From Marinicella meishanensis (GTDB lineage Bacteria > Pseudomonadota > Gammaproteobacteria > Xanthomonadales > Marinicellaceae), in the NCBI RefSeq assembly GCF_019931145.1, contig NZ_JAIOUV010000009.1:62001-126000 (forward strand): 64,000 nucleotides of DNA. The letters run 5' to 3'. Position 1 is the stretch's first letter; each line of letters starts with the position of its first letter. A program made the position numbers and the translations under genes. The notes under the pieces were generated by a model. It was given only the letters and a program-made list of their open reading frames with translations. It did no database searches and had not been told where the DNA came from. Shown one piece after another: positions 18,701 to 27,300 of the stretch.

Positions 18701-18751
18701 ACCGGTGATCACGCCACTGACCACGAACTGTACCACGGAGCTGCCCAATGA
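15746..18751 (+). CDS. Large two-lobed amidohydrolase-family protein
   Basis: A 1001-aa exported metal-dependent hydrolase with a signal peptide (about 1-22). It contains two amidohydrolase-like lobes. The first (about 35-440) has the composite sandwich but reads PGFIHLD where the HxH metal pair is expected. The second (about 555-960) has the pair (SGIIDEHAHIAL), a possible bridging Lys (GFIKFALGE), downstream His (CHSYVQSE, THILEGYK) and the late Asp (AINSDSGEM), ending with the usual TLNPAKLLHLDDRMGSIEVGKDADMV style of sequence. So only the C-terminal lobe looks catalytic. Homologues are peptidase- or imidazolonepropionase-like; the substrate is unknown. It overlaps the next gene by ATGA. 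Confidence 0.8.
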   Translation: MTTKLKLTAWAVLASSPWALTAQVPTETINGNLDQRDTLIALTDATIHLNPDETITQGTLLLRNGRIVGINRNNQTPADALIKDYTGMHIYPGFIHLDSSVGLPEPDARPPFSWNKAETINSTTEGAYNSNEAIKASWNAAAHYVHDDKASKELREAGFTTALSHRKDGIMRGTSVLVNLADQAEELNLVATQAAQHFAFDKGSSKQDFPVSLMGEVALIRQTWLDAEWYAQQQQMTDLDLAAINANRALPKIITVSNWQETLLADKIGDEFNTQFVVRTAADSYRNLDAIQASGQTLIVPLSIPDAPAISDELDAWNVSYQDLKAWEVAPHNPALLQQAGITFALLPDPGKKGLGNFLKDLRNAHRHGLDEATALRALTTVPAAILGQSDLGTLASGHWANFVVTSGPLLEAETYVAETWVAGHNHPVNGLPSLLPGAYQLSHDDQSMGIHLHDDKGKLKLTLADEDSEVKIKVKQTGQFVTLTISQDDSDHELFGVINNRQLVAIAPQEWTLQRQGDLPASDDSDESDSNDAELPQIPQPFTAYGLATASTADDILVQNATVWTNADDGILANTDVWVQGGQIKAIGQNLSAPKDALVVDGSDMHLTSGIIDEHAHIALLAVNDIAVNSSMVRMADALNPHDVNIYRNLAGGVTAAQLLHGSANPIGGQSALIKMRWGVDRPEDMLIEGADGFIKFALGENVKRSRNAQSIRYPLTRMGVEQVYRDAFTQAKAYEQAWADYHALSRRAKQNATPPRRDLALEATLEVINQELFVSCHSYVQSEINMLMHVADDFGFNINTFTHILEGYKVADKMQQHGVGGSTFSDWWAYKWEVNYAIPYNAALMHNAGVVTAINSDSGEMSRRLNQEAAKSVKYGDLSEQDAWKLVTLNPAKLLHLDDRMGSIEVGKDADMVLWSDHPLSIYARAEKTMVDGVIYYDRSQQAALEAQIAEEKSRLIEASQNSKGKKSKRRSAPPQLLHCDTITGDHATDHELYHGAAQ

Positions 18752-20013
18752 AAAGCCTGTTCTTAACCACACTGTTGTTCATCATGGGGCCAGCCAGCGC
18801 CCTGCCACCGGCACCCAACGACGCCCCACCGGCTGAGCAGGTGTTCATCAACGCCAACATCCACGTGGGCAATGGCCAAGTGTTGGAAAATGCCCAGTTT
18901 GCCATCGCCGATGGTAAAATCACCCGCGCCGGATACTACAAAATCGCTTACACCGGCGATGAAATTGATTTGCAAGGTCAGCACATTTATCCGGGCTTCA
19001 TCCTCACCGCCACCAATTTGGGGCTGACCGAAGTCGATTCCTTCAAAGCCACTTTGGACTTCAATGAGACCGGTCAATTGAACCCCAATGTGCGCAGCCT
19101 GATCGCTTACAACACCGATTCAGAGCGCATCCCTGCCATGCGCTACAACGGCATCTTATTGGCCCAGACCACCCCTTCTGGCGGCTTGGTCAGCGGCACC
19201 TCTTCGGTGGTGCAACTGGATGCCTGGAACTGGGAAGATGCGGTGGTGGCAGCCGACAATGGTTTGCATGTCAACTGGCCGGCCGAATGGGCCAAACGGT
19301 TTGATTGGAGCACTTTTTCGATGCAGTTGCAAGAGGACAAAAAGTACGCCGAGAAAATCAGCCAGATCAAACAACTGTTTGAAGAGGCGCGCGTGGATCA
19401 AAGCCAAACCAACATGAAACTGAATGCGGTCAAGCCGGTTTTTTCCGGTGACAAGACGGTCTACATCCACAGCAACTCACCCAAAGCCATCATTGAAAGC
19501 ATCCAGTATTTTCAGTCTCTGGGCATCGACCAACCGGTGTTGGTGACCAACCAAGCGGCCGAACAGGTGCTGTCATTCATTGCCCAATCGGGAGTCAGTG
19601 TGATTCTGACGGCGGTACACACCCTGCCACACCAAAGTGACAGTTCCATCGATGCCGCTTATGCCCTACCAGCGAAATTGCAAAAAGCCGGTATCCTCAC
19701 GGCCCTGAGTTATCCTGGATCGATGAGTTCACGCAATTTGTCATTCACTGCAGGCACCACCGTGGCTTATGGCAATTCAGCGACCGATGCCTTACAAATG
19801 ATCACCTTAAACCCGGCCAAAATCCTGGGCATCGATGGCCAATATGGATCTCTGGAGGTTGGCAAGAGCGCCACTTTTTTCATCAGCCAAGGCGATGCCT
19901 TGGACATGCGCAGCAACCGCATCGCAGCCGCTTACATCGATGGTCGCGAGATTGTCCTGGACGGTCGACAACAGGCCTTGTATGAACGCTTCAAACAGAA
20001 ACTGAAGCAATGA
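18748..20013 (+). CDS. Amidohydrolase-like protein lacking the HxH metal pair
   Basis: A 421-aa exported protein (signal peptide about 1-19) with the amidohydrolase sandwich and barrel (FINANIHVGNGQVLENAQFAIADGKI; late SATDALQMITLNPAKILGIDGQYGSLEVGKSATFFI). At the first metal site it reads IYPGFILTATNLGL, with no HxH, and no clear replacement ligands are seen. It may be a non-catalytic partner of the 1001-aa protein upstream, which it overlaps by four bases (ATGA), indicating translational coupling. The operon ends at a strong terminator. Confidence 0.75.
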   Translation: MKSLFLTTLLFIMGPASALPPAPNDAPPAEQVFINANIHVGNGQVLENAQFAIADGKITRAGYYKIAYTGDEIDLQGQHIYPGFILTATNLGLTEVDSFKATLDFNETGQLNPNVRSLIAYNTDSERIPAMRYNGILLAQTTPSGGLVSGTSSVVQLDAWNWEDAVVAADNGLHVNWPAEWAKRFDWSTFSMQLQEDKKYAEKISQIKQLFEEARVDQSQTNMKLNAVKPVFSGDKTVYIHSNSPKAIIESIQYFQSLGIDQPVLVTNQAAEQVLSFIAQSGVSVILTAVHTLPHQSDSSIDAAYALPAKLQKAGILTALSYPGSMSSRNLSFTAGTTVAYGNSATDALQMITLNPAKILGIDGQYGSLEVGKSATFFISQGDALDMRSNRIAAAYIDGREIVLDGRQQALYERFKQKLKQ

Positions 20014-20030
20014 CTGCTGACATGCAACCA

Positions 20031-20062
20031 CAAAAAAAGGAGCCGATGGCTCCTTTTTTTGT
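20031..20062. terminator. Bidirectional terminator between the amidohydrolase operon and ppiD
   Basis: AAAAAAAGGAGCC and GGCTCCTTTTTTT arms around a GAT loop; A and T tracts on both sides let it act for both convergent transcripts. Confidence 0.9.
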
Positions 20063-20079
20063 TCATTGTGGATCAAGGA

Positions 20080-21987
20080 TCAGAACGGAGATGCCTGATT
20101 CAACAGGTCTTCGTTGATGGTCACTGAGCCGGCTTCACGCAAAGCTTGTAACAACAACTGCTGTTCATTGTTTCTGATGTTGCGGTTCAGCTGCACACTC
20201 TCGGCCGCCAAATCTTCCACTGCGTCCAGCTCCACGTCATTGACCGCGATCAGGTTGACCACGACTTTGTCGTTGCCATTGCCGGACAACACATGGGCTT
20301 GGCGCTCACCGGCTGCGGGACGACCCAGTTCAAACACATTTTTCACCAAATTGAATGGCAAGCTGGAACCCACTCGGGCCACGGCTTCGGCGTTCTGGGC
20401 GGTTTTCTCATAATCAGCGGCCACTTCAGCCAAGGTTTGCTCGCCCGCTTCAAACAGCTCGACCAAGGTGTTGGCCATCTCGTCGGCCGCCGATTCGGCT
20501 TTGTCGCTCTTCAGTTGGGCTTCGATGGAGCCTTTCACCTCTGCCAAAGGCCGCACTTCAGGATCTTTGATTTCATTGATGTGAATGAATGCCACATGGG
20601 TGTCACTCAGATAGATGGCGTCGGAATTGTTCAACTGCTCTTTGACATTGGGCGAGAAGGCCGCTTTGACAAATTCAACATTGGCAGTGACGGCATCGGC
20701 TCCACCATTGCGCGAAAACAACTCTGAAGTTTTCAATTCAAAACCGGTGTTGATCGCCACTTGGTCCAAACCGCTGAAGGCGTCCAAGGCCGCTTCAGAC
20801 ACTTCGGTCACTTTTTCCAAGAACACAGTTTCAGATTGACTCGCCTGTAAAGCCTGCACAATGTCGGCTTGCACCGCTTCGAACACCGGTTCGGCTTCTG
20901 CACGAACCTCGTTCAACTGGATCAAGTGCCAGCCGAATTGGGTTTCTACGGGTTCACTGACGGTACCGGCTTCCATGGCGAACAAGGCATCGTTGAAGGC
21001 TTCGACCATGTCTCCAGGCAGCACCCAACCCAAGTCACCGCCTTGTTCGGCCGAACCCGGATCTTGTGAATAGGTTTTGGCCAATTCCGCGAAGTCTTCA
21101 CCGGCCGCCAATTTGTCTTGCAATTCTTGCAAGACCTCTTCTTCGCTGCCGTCTTTGTTCACCAGGATGTGTGAAGTCAGGCGCTGTTCTGGGGTGGTGT
21201 ATTGTGCTTTGTTGTCTTCAAAATAAGACAAGGCTTCGGCATCGGTCACAACAATTTCACCGGCCAAATCCTCGGCTTTGATTTCGATGTAGTTGACCGC
21301 CACTTGTTCTTCGGTCATGTATTGGGCCGAATTCTCATCATAATGGGCCTGCAATTCTTCTTCAGACACCGTGACTTGCGCCATGAAATCAGCCGGCGAT
21401 ACCGTGACGTATTCAAAATCACGGGTTTGTTTGTTCAAATGGGCCATTTTGCGCGATTCAAACGGGGTGATGAAGGCGGTGGTGGTGAACAATTCATTCA
21501 AAGCGGCACTGGCTTGGTCATCGGCCAATTTCATTTGCAACAATTGTGCAGATTGGTTGGTTTGGCTGAGGAAAGCGGCGTACAAAGTTTTGTCAAATTG
21601 ACCGTTTTCATCTTTGAATGCAGGGGCTTCTTCAATGGTTCTTTTCAGGTCAGCCGCTGTCACCGTGTAACCATTGCCTTGGGCAATTTGTTTGATCAAC
21701 TCCCGATCAATCATTTGTTCCAGGTATTGCCGTCGCATCATCGGCGAGTCAAACACACTCGGATCCATGCCCTGTCCATATTGAGCGATCATGTTTTGCC
21801 GTTGGGTGGCAAACTGACGATTGAACTCCGTGTAAGTGATGGTTTCGCCATTGACTGTGGCCAATTGGTCATTGCTGGACTGGGTGAAATAATCACCCAC
21901 GCCCCACAAGGCAAAAGCCGCAATCAGCAGAATCATCACGATGGTCATGAACAGACCCGTCGATTTTTTTCTTATCCAAGTTAACAT
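20080..21987 (-). CDS. ppiD: Periplasmic chaperone / peptidyl-prolyl isomerase PpiD
   Basis: A 635-aa membrane-anchored SurA/PpiD-type folding factor that helps newly exported proteins leave the Sec translocon. One N-terminal helix (about residues 12-32, GLFMTIVMILLIAAFALWGVG), a SurA_N-like region (about 40-190) and a parvulin domain (about 265-365: LTSHILVNKDGSEEEV, FAELAKTYSQDPGSAEQGGDLGW, QFGWHLIQL). Length is close to E. coli PpiD (623 aa). It follows hupB and the tRNA pair in the conserved lon-hupB-ppiD order. The tRNA terminator lies just before its start, so it needs read-through or its own promoter. Confidence 0.93.
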   Translation of the reverse strand: MLTWIRKKSTGLFMTIVMILLIAAFALWGVGDYFTQSSNDQLATVNGETITYTEFNRQFATQRQNMIAQYGQGMDPSVFDSPMMRRQYLEQMIDRELIKQIAQGNGYTVTAADLKRTIEEAPAFKDENGQFDKTLYAAFLSQTNQSAQLLQMKLADDQASAALNELFTTTAFITPFESRKMAHLNKQTRDFEYVTVSPADFMAQVTVSEEELQAHYDENSAQYMTEEQVAVNYIEIKAEDLAGEIVVTDAEALSYFEDNKAQYTTPEQRLTSHILVNKDGSEEEVLQELQDKLAAGEDFAELAKTYSQDPGSAEQGGDLGWVLPGDMVEAFNDALFAMEAGTVSEPVETQFGWHLIQLNEVRAEAEPVFEAVQADIVQALQASQSETVFLEKVTEVSEAALDAFSGLDQVAINTGFELKTSELFSRNGGADAVTANVEFVKAAFSPNVKEQLNNSDAIYLSDTHVAFIHINEIKDPEVRPLAEVKGSIEAQLKSDKAESAADEMANTLVELFEAGEQTLAEVAADYEKTAQNAEAVARVGSSLPFNLVKNVFELGRPAAGERQAHVLSGNGNDKVVVNLIAVNDVELDAVEDLAAESVQLNRNIRNNEQQLLLQALREAGSVTINEDLLNQASPF

Positions 21988-22010
21988 ATTTCAATTCACT
22001 GCATGGTTGA

Positions 22011-22044
22011 TAAAAAAAAAGGGTGTCTGAATGACACCCTTCTT
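22011..22044 (-). terminator. Terminator of the tRNA-Val/tRNA-Asp transcript
   Basis: GGGTGTC and GACACCC pair around a 5-nt loop, followed on the minus strand by nine T. It lies between tRNA-Asp and the ppiD start. Confidence 0.9.
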
Positions 22045-22049
22045 TGGTA

Positions 22050-22126
22050 TGGCGGAGCGGACGGGACTCGAACCCGCGACCCCCGGCGTGACAGGCCGGT
22101 ATTCTAACCAACTGAACTACCGCTCC
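22050..22126 (-). tRNA. tRNA-Asp (GTC)
   Basis: 77 nt with encoded CCA. Acceptor GGAGCGG pairs with CCGCTCC; anticodon arm CCGGCCTGTCACGCCGG carries GTC; T-arm GCGGGTTCGAGTCCCGT. Confidence 0.96.
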
Positions 22127-22131
22127 GAATC

Positions 22132-22207
22132 TGGTGGGTGCTGAGGGGATCGAACCCCCGACCCTCGCCTTGTAAGGGCGATGCTCTCCCAGCTGAGCTA
22201 AGCACCC
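22132..22207 (-). tRNA. tRNA-Val (TAC)
   Basis: 76 nt with encoded CCA. Acceptor GGGTGCT pairs with AGCACCC; anticodon arm CGCCCTTACAAGGGCG carries TAC; T-arm GGGGGTTCGATCCCCT. It sits five bases from tRNA-Asp, in one transcript behind hupB. Confidence 0.96.
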
Positions 22208-22219
22208 GATTCAGGGGCG

Positions 22220-22492
22220 TTAGTTTACTGCGTCTTTCAGCGCTTTACCAGCTTTAAATGATGGAATTTTGGCAGCAGCAATTTCGATGGTGGCACCAGT
22301 TCTTGGGTTACGACCTTGTCTGGCAGCACGCTCTTTAACAGCAAAAGTTCCGAAACCAACAAAAGTCAGTTTTTCACCTTTTTGCAAAGCAGAAGTAATG
22401 GTATCGACCACAGCATCAAAACAGTCAGCTGCAGTTGATTGTGATACATTCGCACTGTCAGCAACGGCTTTGATAAAATCTTGTTTTTTCAT
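22220..22492 (-). CDS. hupB: DNA-binding protein HU
   Basis: Nucleoid-associated histone-like protein of 90 aa, the usual HU length, which bends and compacts DNA as a dimer. Typical sequence throughout: MKKQDFIKAVADSANVSQ, LTFVGFGTFAVKERAARQGRNP (the beta-arm) and AKIPSFKAGKALKDAV at the end. The start at 22492 is fixed by AAGGAG upstream and by homology; an ATG 48 bases earlier adds a non-HU extension. It is followed by tRNA-Val and tRNA-Asp. A 12-bp palindrome lies 32 bp upstream of the start. Confidence 0.97.
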   Translation of the reverse strand: MKKQDFIKAVADSANVSQSTAADCFDAVVDTITSALQKGEKLTFVGFGTFAVKERAARQGRNPRTGATIEIAAAKIPSFKAGKALKDAVN

Positions 22493-22523
22493 TGTGTAAC
22501 TCCTTCGTCTCGTTATTTTAAGT

Positions 22524-22535
22524 GTTGACGTCAAC
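22524..22535. promoter_or_regulatory. 12-bp palindrome upstream of hupB
   Basis: GTTGACGTCAAC is a perfect palindrome that overlaps a -35-like TTGACG and lies just before a -10-like TAAAAT, so it could be an operator over the hupB promoter. The spacing is shorter than ideal. Confidence 0.35.
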
Positions 22536-22733
22536 GTCAAGAAAGGCGCATTTTATAACAGTTTGCAGCCCTTTTGCTAATATATTTTTATTATTTTCTT
22601 TCGCATGAAAATCTCGCTCAATCCTAAGCATAGCTTGATTTGAGAAGCAAGATTTAATTCATGAATTGTGACGGATTTGGCCTTAAATATTCAAAAAAAT
22701 ATACATTAAGAAAAGCACTTTAATCATTCATTA

Positions 22734-25139
22734 TTAATGACTTTTCTCTTTGCCCACATTTTCACTTTTCTTAATCAGTCCAACCTCGTCTTTGTCGTTG
22801 GTTTCATCCGCTGAAATGTGCTTAATGCGCTGAGACAAGGCCAATGTCAGCACCTCATCAATCCATTTGACCGGGATGATTTCCAGCTTTTGGGTGATTT
22901 GCTCGGGTAATTCCGCCAAATTCTTTTCATTCTCTTGGGGAATGATCACCGTTTTCACCCCACCGCGCAGGGCCGCCAGCAGTTTTTCTTTCAAACCACC
23001 AATGGCCAACACGCGACCACGCAAGGTGATTTCACCGGTCATGGCCACCGCGGATTTGACCGGGTTGCCACTCAAGGCCGAAACCAATGCCGTGCACATG
23101 CCGATACCGGCACTGGGGCCGTCTTTGGGCGTGGCACCCTCAGGCACATGCACATGGATGTCGTTTTTGGTGAACAGGTCTGCAGGCACCCCAAACAGGG
23201 CCGCTCTGGACTTCACCACGGACAGTGCCGCTTGGATCGATTCTTTCATCACATTACCCAAGTGTCCGGTCAGATTCAGCTTGCCGGTGCCGGGGTAAAC
23301 CGCGGCTTCAATTTGCAGCAAATCACCACCCACTTCGGTCCAGGCCAAACCGGTGACAATGCCCACCTCATTGGCTTTTTCAGCCACGCCAAAACTGACT
23401 TTGTGCACGCCCAGGTAGTCGGTCAGGTTTTTCACCGACACACTGATCGCTTGTTGCTCGGGATCGGTCAACAACTGCTTCACCGCTTTGCGGGAAATTT
23501 TCGCAATCTCTCGCTCCAAACCACGCACACCGGATTCACGGGTGTAATACCTGACGATGTCTTTGATCGCCGCTTTGGACAGCTTCACTTCGGCTTTCTT
23601 CAAGCCGTGGGCTTTGAGCTGCTTGGGCAACAAATAACGCACCGCGATTTCAATCTTCTCTTCTTCGGTGTAACCGGGGATGCGGATGATTTCCATGCGG
23701 TCACGCAACGGTGCCGGAATGTTCAATGAATTGGCGGTGGCGATGAACATCACCTCAGACAAGTCAAAATCCACTTCCAGATAATGGTCGGTGAAGGCAC
23801 TGTTCTGTTCTGGATCCAACACTTCCAACAAGGCCGCAGCCGGATCACCACGAAAATCTCGGGACATCTTGTCCAGCTCATCCAGGATCATCACTGGATT
23901 GCATTTTTTTGCTTTGGTGATGTTTTGAATCACCCGGCCCGGCATGGAGCCGATGTAGGTGCGGCGGTGACCGCGGATTTCGGATTCATCGGACACACCG
24001 CCCAACGAAAAGCGGCTGAATTTGCGGTTGGTGGCTTTGGCAATCGACTTACCCAGTGAGGTTTTACCCACCCCCGGTGGTCCGACCAAACACATGATCG
24101 CCCCTTTCATTTTGGGCGTTCTTTGTTGCACCGCCAAATATTCCAGGATGCGTTCTTTGATTTCGTCCAAACCGTAATGATCTTCATCCAACACCTTTTT
24201 GGCATAAGCCAGGTCCAGTTTCAGGTCACTGCGCTGCTGCCATGGCAAGGCCAGGATGGTGTCCAGATAATTGCGTACCACCGTGGCTTCAGCCGACATG
24301 GGTGACATCATCTGCAATTTCTTGAATTCAGACTCGACTTTTTCACGGGCTGTTTCTGTCAGCTTGGTCACACTGATTTTTTTCTCAAGGTCGGCATATT
24401 CAGAATTCGACTCGTCGATGTCGGTCAATTCTTTCTTGATCGCCTTGATTTGCTCATTCAGGTAGTATTCCCGTTGGTTCTTTTCAATTTGTCCTTTGAC
24501 CCGGCCCCTGATTTTCTTTTCCATCACAATCAGTTCCAACTCGGCCTCAATCATCGCCAGGATGTGTTCCAAGCGCTCAGACACATCGAGCATTTCAAGG
24601 AGCTTTTGCTTTTCTTGGTGTTTGATCACCAAGTGGGCTGAAACGGTGTCGGTGAGCTTTGACAAATCATCGATGTTGGTGATGTTGTTGATGATTTCTT
24701 TGGGAATTTTTTTGTGTTTTTTGACATAATCTTTGAACCGCTCACGCAAGGCGCGCTTCAGGGCCAATGATTCATTGTCTTCCAAATCACCGTGGTTTTT
24801 CAATTCGGTGTAATGGGCTTTGAAATAGCCATCGTCTTCCAAGTCATTGATTTTGACCCGCACTTTGCCTTCAATCAGCACTTTGTGTGTGCCGTCTTGT
24901 AATTTCACCATCTGCAAAATGGACGACAGGGTGCCGACCGCATACACGTCATCGGCATGGGGGTCATCGACCTCGGATTGTTTCTGTGCCACCAACACCA
25001 CTGGGGCGTTGTTTTTCATGGCGTTTTCCAACGCCAGCACGGATTTCTCACGTCCAACGAACAGGGGCACCACCATGCCGGGAAAGATCACCACATCCCG
25101 TAAGGGTAAGACCGAAGATTTGTGTTGTGGGTTTTGCAT
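22734..25139 (-). CDS. lon: ATP-dependent protease Lon
   Basis: An 801-aa AAA+ serine protease that degrades misfolded and regulatory proteins. N-terminal LON substrate domain (LPLRDVVIFPGMVVPLFVGREKS), Walker A GPPGVGKTSLGKS (about 350-360), Walker B VMILDELDK, and a C-terminal protease domain with the catalytic Ser in PKDGPSAGIGM (about 675) and Lys in GLKEKLLAA (about 718). Length and order clpX-lon-hupB are as in E. coli. A hydrophilic tail (after residue 775) is slightly longer than typical. The gap to clpX is 29 bp, so read-through from clpX is possible. Confidence 0.98.
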   Translation of the reverse strand: MQNPQHKSSVLPLRDVVIFPGMVVPLFVGREKSVLALENAMKNNAPVVLVAQKQSEVDDPHADDVYAVGTLSSILQMVKLQDGTHKVLIEGKVRVKINDLEDDGYFKAHYTELKNHGDLEDNESLALKRALRERFKDYVKKHKKIPKEIINNITNIDDLSKLTDTVSAHLVIKHQEKQKLLEMLDVSERLEHILAMIEAELELIVMEKKIRGRVKGQIEKNQREYYLNEQIKAIKKELTDIDESNSEYADLEKKISVTKLTETAREKVESEFKKLQMMSPMSAEATVVRNYLDTILALPWQQRSDLKLDLAYAKKVLDEDHYGLDEIKERILEYLAVQQRTPKMKGAIMCLVGPPGVGKTSLGKSIAKATNRKFSRFSLGGVSDESEIRGHRRTYIGSMPGRVIQNITKAKKCNPVMILDELDKMSRDFRGDPAAALLEVLDPEQNSAFTDHYLEVDFDLSEVMFIATANSLNIPAPLRDRMEIIRIPGYTEEEKIEIAVRYLLPKQLKAHGLKKAEVKLSKAAIKDIVRYYTRESGVRGLEREIAKISRKAVKQLLTDPEQQAISVSVKNLTDYLGVHKVSFGVAEKANEVGIVTGLAWTEVGGDLLQIEAAVYPGTGKLNLTGHLGNVMKESIQAALSVVKSRAALFGVPADLFTKNDIHVHVPEGATPKDGPSAGIGMCTALVSALSGNPVKSAVAMTGEITLRGRVLAIGGLKEKLLAALRGGVKTVIIPQENEKNLAELPEQITQKLEIIPVKWIDEVLTLALSQRIKHISADETNDKDEVGLIKKSENVGKEKSH

Positions 25140-25168
25140 GTTTTATTTTGTCTCGGTTGTGACCTGGT

Positions 25169-26428
25169 TTACTCAGACTTTTGGTTGGGAATCTTGCCGT
25201 AAACCAAGTAGGGTTTGTTACCGTCTTCAATCACCGCTCGATCAATCACCACTTTTTCGATGTTTTCTTGATCCGGCAATTCATACATGATGTCCAACAA
25301 GGCCGATTCCATGATGGTTCTCAAGCCTCGGGCACCGGTTTTTCTGGCCAAAGCCAATTTGGCGATGGCTTCATAAGCGTCTTCACGAATTTCCAATTCC
25401 ACATTTTCCATGTCGAACAATCGCATGAACTGCTTGGAGATGGCATTCTTGGGCTCTTTAAGGATTCTGACCAAAGCACTTTCGTCCAACCGTTCTAAAG
25501 TGGCTGAGACCGGCAAACGACCCACAAACTCAGGGATCAAACCATATTTCACCAAATCATCCGACTCCAATCCTTTGAAGATGGCCAGTTCAGCCTCGTT
25601 CTCCAACGGGGATGACACCTCGGCGAAAAAACCAATGCCGGTTTTCACCGAGCGTTCTTGGATGATTTTTTCCAATCCAGAGAAAGCACCGCCACAAATG
25701 AACAAGATGTTGCGGGTGTTCACCTGCAAAAACTCTTGTTGTGGGTGTTTCCGACCACCTTGTGGTGGAATCGAAGCCACCGTGCCTTCAATCAGTTTCA
25801 ACAAGGCCTGTTGCACCCCTTCCCCAGACACATCACGGGTGATGGAGGGGTTTTCGGACTTGCGTGACACTTTGTCGATTTCATCGATGTAAATGATGCC
25901 CGATTCGGCTTTGTCAACATCGTAGTCACAATTTTGCAGCAGTTTCTGAATGATGTTTTCCACGTCTTCACCCACATAACCGGCTTCGGTTAAGGTGGTG
26001 GCATCGGCGATGGTAAACGGCACATTCAGAATGCGGGCCAAGGTTTCGGCCAACAAGGTCTTGCCTGAACCGGTCGGGCCCACCAACAAAATGTTGGACT
26101 TGGACAACTCCACCTCTTCGGCATCGGCGTGATTGGATCGAATTCTTTTGTAATGGTTGTACACCGCCACCGCCAGTACTTTTTTGGCCGTGTCCTGGCC
26201 AATGACGTATTCATTCAACAGTTCGTGAATGCGTTTTGGGGTGGGCAGATCCTCCAGGCTTTCGGCCAAGGTGTCTTCCATTTCATCGCGAATGATTTCA
26301 TTACACAAGTCAACACACTCATCGCAAATGAACACACTGGGACCAGCGATTAATTTGGTCACTTCTTGTTGGCTTTTGCCACAAAAGCTGCAGTGTTTGA
26401 CTTCTTCTAAACCTTTATTTTCACTCAT
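25169..26428 (-). CDS. clpX: ClpX, ATP-dependent unfoldase subunit of ClpXP
   Basis: A 419-aa AAA+ unfoldase that feeds substrates, including tmRNA-tagged proteins, to ClpP. The N-terminal zinc domain has Cys13, Cys16, Cys35 and Cys38 ([14 protein letters not shown]). Walker A GPTGSGKT is at 117-124, with Walker [11 protein letters not shown] ClpP-contacting IGF-like loop is present ([10 protein letters not shown]). A terminator separates it from clpP, so it may have its own promoter in the 265-bp gap. Confidence 0.98.
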   Translation of the reverse strand: MSENKGLEEVKHCSFCGKSQQEVTKLIAGPSVFICDECVDLCNEIIRDEMEDTLAESLEDLPTPKRIHELLNEYVIGQDTAKKVLAVAVYNHYKRIRSNHADAEEVELSKSNILLVGPTGSGKTLLAETLARILNVPFTIADATTLTEAGYVGEDVENIIQKLLQNCDYDVDKAESGIIYIDEIDKVSRKSENPSITRDVSGEGVQQALLKLIEGTVASIPPQGGRKHPQQEFLQVNTRNILFICGGAFSGLEKIIQERSVKTGIGFFAEVSSPLENEAELAIFKGLESDDLVKYGLIPEFVGRLPVSATLERLDESALVRILKEPKNAISKQFMRLFDMENVELEIREDAYEAIAKLALARKTGARGLRTIMESALLDIMYELPDQENIEKVVIDRAVIEDGNKPYLVYGKIPNQKSE

Positions 26429-26640
26429 GGATCTGATTTAATTCGGTTGTAATATAGGTATGATACAAAAATTGGTCGCTTGTGGATACAGTGAAGCGGC
26501 TAAATCCTGCATTAATTGTCGGTAATATGCGGGTTGAAAAGCGAGATTCAAGGGCCACAGGAGGCCAGTTGACAGAAAGTTTAACCCGGTTGGAAATCCT
26601 GCTTTGGCGGCCCTTGCCACCCGTTTGCCAAGACCCTTAA

Positions 26641-26676
26641 CCCAAAAAACCACAACCGTGGGTTGTGGTTTTTCTG
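26641..26676 (-). terminator. Terminator between clpP and clpX
   Basis: Arms AAAAACCACAACC and GGTTGTGGTTTTT form a stable hairpin with T-tracts on both strands. It lies just after the clpP stop. Confidence 0.85.
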
Positions 26677-26693
26677 AAACTGGGTTGGCTGGA

Positions 26694-27296
26694 TCAGCGC
26701 GATGCCACGACCTGATCAATCAGCCCGTATGCTTTGGCTTCATCGGCACTGAGGAAATGATCTCGGTTGGTGTCTTTTTGGATCTTTTCCACCGATTGAC
26801 CCGAGTGTTTTGCCATCAACTCATTCATGCGCTTCTTGATTTTCAGGATTTCTTTGGCCTGAATATCGATGTCTGAAGCCTGGCCTTGGAAACCACCAGA
26901 AGGTTGGTGAATCATGACCCGCGAATTGGGCAATGCAAAGCGTTTGCCTTCGGCCCCGGCATTCAGCAGGAAAGCCCCCATCGAAGCGGCTTGACCAATA
27001 CACATGGTGCTGACATCCGGTTTGATGAACTGCATGGTGTCATAAATCGACATGCCAGCGGTGATCACCCCACCCGGGCTGTTGATGTACAAACTGATGT
27101 CCTTGTCTGGGTTGTCGGCTTCCAAAAACAACAATTGCGCCACCACCAAGTTGGCCATGTGGTCTTCGACCGGGCCCACCATGAATATGATGCGCTCTTT
27201 CAGCAGACGGGAGTAGATGTCAAAAGAACGCTCACCACGAGCGGTTCTTTCGATCACCATCGGGACTAAATTCATCGCTTCTTCAATGTGCTTCAT
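26694..27296 (-). CDS. clpP: ClpP protease subunit
   Basis: A 200-aa self-compartmentalised serine protease. Catalytic triad visible: Ser105 in [11 protein letters not shown], His130 in MIHQPSGG, Asp179 in NRDHFLSA. The sequence [18 protein letters not shown] is a family hallmark. The ATG lies four bases after the trigger-factor stop, so translation is coupled to tig. A terminator follows. Confidence 0.98.
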   Translation of the reverse strand: MKHIEEAMNLVPMVIERTARGERSFDIYSRLLKERIIFMVGPVEDHMANLVVAQLLFLEADNPDKDISLYINSPGGVITAGMSIYDTMQFIKPDVSTMCIGQAASMGAFLLNAGAEGKRFALPNSRVMIHQPSGGFQGQASDIDIQAKEILKIKKRMNELMAKHSGQSVEKIQKDTNRDHFLSADEAKAYGLIDQVVASR

Positions 27297-27300
27297 CGGT

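Noticed and set aside
21202-21984. Plus-strand frame of 260 residues
   Set aside because: Shadow of ppiD on the opposite strand.
26438-26719. Minus-strand frame of 93 residues between clpP and clpX
   Set aside because: It overlaps the clpP end and crosses the terminator; its sequence does not look like a protein family.
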